From Propionibacteriaceae bacterium (GTDB lineage: Bacteria > Actinomycetota > Actinomycetes > Propionibacteriales > Propionibacteriaceae), in the NCBI GenBank assembly GCA_031260385.1, contig JAIRKB010000249.1, positions 1 through 5,842 on the forward strand: a stretch of DNA of 5,842 nucleotides. The letters are read 5' to 3'. A program made the position numbers and the translations under genes. Below are positions 4,254 through 5,842 of this stretch, piece after piece (the stretch's first letter is position 1; every line of letters begins with the position of its first letter). The notes beneath the pieces were generated by a model. That model ran no database searches. It was given only the letters and a program-made list of their open reading frames with translations, and was not told the DNA's origin.

Positions 4254-5660
4254 ATGAACACGAACTTGAGCTTGGAGGGTTCTGGGACACCGGAACCTAG
4301 TGGCTATCCAACCGAAAACCCGGGAGGGTGGTCGGGGCTGGTCGAGCCGCTGAAAGGACGGAGTCTGCCCTGGTCAAAGACCGTCTGGCGGGAGTATGGA
4401 TATCTCAGTTTGCAGTTTTTGCTGTGTCCGTTCGCTTTTGCTTATGCGATTTTTGTTCCTTCTTTTGCTTCGGGGATGCTCGTTACGGTGGTTGGGCTCT
4501 TTGCGGTGGGAGGGCTGGTGCTGGGCGCCCGGGGTTGGGGAGCGATGTATCGAGGGTTTGATCGGGGGCTGTTGGGGTCTCGGGTGGTTGATCCACCGCC
4601 GTTCGTACGACCGCGGGGGTTTTGGCGGTCGCTAGTGGCAATGGTGTTTGATGGGGCGGGGTGGCGTGCTCTGCTCTATATGCTGGTGAGTTTCCCGTTA
4701 GCGTTGGTGGCGTGGATTTTCTCGACGACCTGGCTGGCGGTGGGGCTAGGGGGGTTGACCTACTGGTTCTGGTATCGCTTCTTGCCCTTGCAGATCATGA
4801 CTGACGGGACTGCGCATCGGGGGTGGTCGTTTGTGCTAGCGGACTGGTATTGGTTCGCAGACACACCCTGGCGCATCTTCCTGGTAGCGCTGCTAGGGGT
4901 GGCCTTTTGGGCGATGTGGGCACCAATGACACGAGGGTTCGCGCGACTGTTCAGGGCCCTAGGCGCCGCACTACTGGGTCCGACTCTCGGGTCACAAAGG
5001 GTCGCAGAGTTACGACGGTCTCGGGCAGGCGTGGTAGAGGATGCCGACACGCGGTTACGCCAGATTGAGCGCGATCTACACGATGGTACGCAAGCTCGCC
5101 TAGTCTCCATTGCGATGCAACTAGGGGAGGCCAAAGAGGAGTTGGTCGCCGAGAACCTAGCTCCCGCCCAGCGCCTAGTCGATGCCGCCCATCAGTCAAC
5201 CAAGGATGCCCTAGTCGAACTACGAGAGATCATCGTCGGCATCCACCCCGGCGTCCTCGAGGCGGGCCTAGGGGTCGCAATCCGAGCCCTCGCCGCACGA
5301 TCCGCCGTGCCCATAGGCCTCGAGCTAGGCGAAGTCGACACGCCCCCCATCGCCCCCGCGATTAGCTCAATCACCTACTACTCAATCGCGGAACTACTCA
5401 CCAACATCACCAAACACTCCGGCGCCACCCGCGCCATCCTCACCATCACCCGCCACCCGGACGCGCTCGGGGTCGACTCCCTATGGATCCAAGTCAGCGA
5501 CAACGGTCACGGCGGTGCAGTGGTCGGTGGTCCCGACGGCCTAGGCACCGGCCTAGCCGGCGTCGCCGAACGCATAGCCTCCGTAGACGGCATCTTCCGA
5601 CTAACCAGCCCCCGAAGCGGTCCCACCCTAATAGACATCCAACTCCCCACCCACACCTAG
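4254..5660 (+). CDS. Two-component sensor histidine kinase (HisKA_3 type, PF13796-like sensor)
   Basis: The protein has 468 residues from ATG 4254. After a polar N-terminus (1-45) come hydrophobic segments at about 50-68, 73-92, 139-156, 158-178 and 206-224, resembling the membrane Sensor domain (PF13796) common in Actinobacteria. A linker (about 243-270) leads into the dimerisation/phosphoacceptor helix IERDLHDGTQARL with His276. The ATPase domain (about 370-465) shows the N-box Glu380/Asn384 in ELLTNITKHS, DNGHGG with Asp416, and GLGTGLAGVAER (429-440). All catalytic motifs are present, so it should be able to phosphorylate a regulator, most probably the divergent LuxR-type protein. No sensed signal can be deduced. 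The gene is odd in composition: G/T-ending codons dominate the 5' half and C/A-ending codons the 3' half, with 21 CTA leucine codons and 16 CTAG tetranucleotides. It converges on lepA. Confidence 0.94.
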   Translation: MNTNLSLEGSGTPEPSGYPTENPGGWSGLVEPLKGRSLPWSKTVWREYGYLSLQFLLCPFAFAYAIFVPSFASGMLVTVVGLFAVGGLVLGARGWGAMYRGFDRGLLGSRVVDPPPFVRPRGFWRSLVAMVFDGAGWRALLYMLVSFPLALVAWIFSTTWLAVGLGGLTYWFWYRFLPLQIMTDGTAHRGWSFVLADWYWFADTPWRIFLVALLGVAFWAMWAPMTRGFARLFRALGAALLGPTLGSQRVAELRRSRAGVVEDADTRLRQIERDLHDGTQARLVSIAMQLGEAKEELVAENLAPAQRLVDAAHQSTKDALVELREIIVGIHPGVLEAGLGVAIRALAARSAVPIGLELGEVDTPPIAPAISSITYYSIAELLTNITKHSGATRAILTITRHPDALGVDSLWIQVSDNGHGGAVVGGPDGLGTGLAGVAERIASVDGIFRLTSPRSGPTLIDIQLPTHT

Positions 5661-5678
5661 ACAATGGATGAACCACAA

Positions 5679-5694
5679 GGGGCGGCGCCGCCCC
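5679..5694. terminator. Perfect 16-bp GC palindrome, possible bidirectional terminator
   Basis: GGGGCGGCGCCGCCCC lies between the convergent stops of the kinase and lepA, and could form a 6-bp all-GC stem with a GCGC loop. It is flanked by GAACC on both sides. There is no real T-run on either strand (the minus strand continues TTGTGGTT), so it is not a classical intrinsic terminator, but the position fits transcription ending from both directions. Confidence 0.4.
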
Positions 5695-5710
5695 GAACCC
5701 CATCAAACAA

Positions 5711-5842
5711 TCACTTCTTGGCAGGCTCAGAGTTGGTCAAAGCCGCCACGAACGCCTCTTGGGGGACCTCGACGCGACCGACCATCTTCATCCGCTTCTT
5801 GCCCTCTTTTTGCTTCTCAAGCAGCTTCCGCTTCCGGGTGAT
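5711..5842 (-). CDS. lepA: Elongation factor 4 (LepA), C-terminal end
   Basis: This is the last 43 codons plus TGA of a minus-strand gene that enters from the right edge. The peptide begins ITRKRKLLEKQKEGKKRMK and continues with VGRVEVPQEAFVAAL, the hallmark C-terminal domain of LepA/EF4, whose basic helix and PQEAF segment contact the tRNA acceptor arm on the ribosome. LepA is a ribosome-associated GTPase that affects initiation/biogenesis and back-translocation of stalled ribosomes. The last residues (TNSEPAKK) are a variable tail. lepA is often a close neighbour of hemW; here they lie on the same strand but are separated by about 3 kb containing the two-component system and the S4 protein gene. 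Confidence 0.96.
   Translation of the reverse strand: MTRKRKLLEKQKEGKKRMKMVGRVEVPQEAFVAALTNSEPAKK

Overview
The window comes from a GC-rich actinomycete-type bacterium (Actinomycetota). The evidence is the GC-rich wobble positions, the lepA/hemW neighbourhood, an apparent DUF3097 start (a family I know only from Actinobacteria), a long-tailed S4-domain protein, and a sensor kinase/LuxR-type regulator pair of the style common in that phylum. I cannot name a genus from the sequence alone.

Layout, left to right. Positions 1-2724 are a minus-strand operon read right to left: hemW (heme chaperone/radical SAM protein), then two tandem SanA/YdcF-type (DUF218) membrane-anchored proteins that are clear paralogs, then the start of a DUF3097-like gene that overlaps the second paralog by an ATGA junction. 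Gaps inside the operon are 42 bp, 13 bp and a 4-bp overlap. Positions 2725-2882 are a divergent promoter region. Positions 2883-3242 hold a plus-strand S4 RNA-binding protein (HslR/Hsp15-like), which converges with only 9 bp between stops on a minus-strand LuxR/NarL-type response regulator (3252-3926). A 327-bp divergent intergenic region follows (3927-4253), with two perfect 19-bp tandem repeats, four CCATGG-centred sites in all, and a 12-bp direct repeat copied exactly 100 bp away. The plus-strand partner histidine kinase occupies 4254-5660. A short convergent gap with a perfect 16-bp GC palindrome separates it from the C-terminal end of lepA (5711 to the right edge, minus strand).

How the genes work together. 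lepA and hemW are commonly close neighbours in bacteria; here a two-component system and an S4 protein lie between them. The kinase and regulator are almost certainly partners, although they are divergently transcribed rather than co-directional, so the repeat-rich region between them is the natural place for autoregulation. HemW, LepA and the S4 protein are housekeeping functions (heme handling, translation quality control). The SanA-like pair suggests an envelope-related function attached to the hemW operon.

The most unusual signals are the repeat array between kinase and regulator, a strong switch from G/T-ending to C/A-ending codons along the kinase and regulator genes, a dense cluster of CTA codons and CTAG tetranucleotides in the kinase, the duplicated SanA-like genes, and a proline/arginine-rich insertion in HemW. 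I found no mobile element, CRISPR array, tRNA or rRNA, and nothing that clearly amounts to an undescribed multi-gene system.
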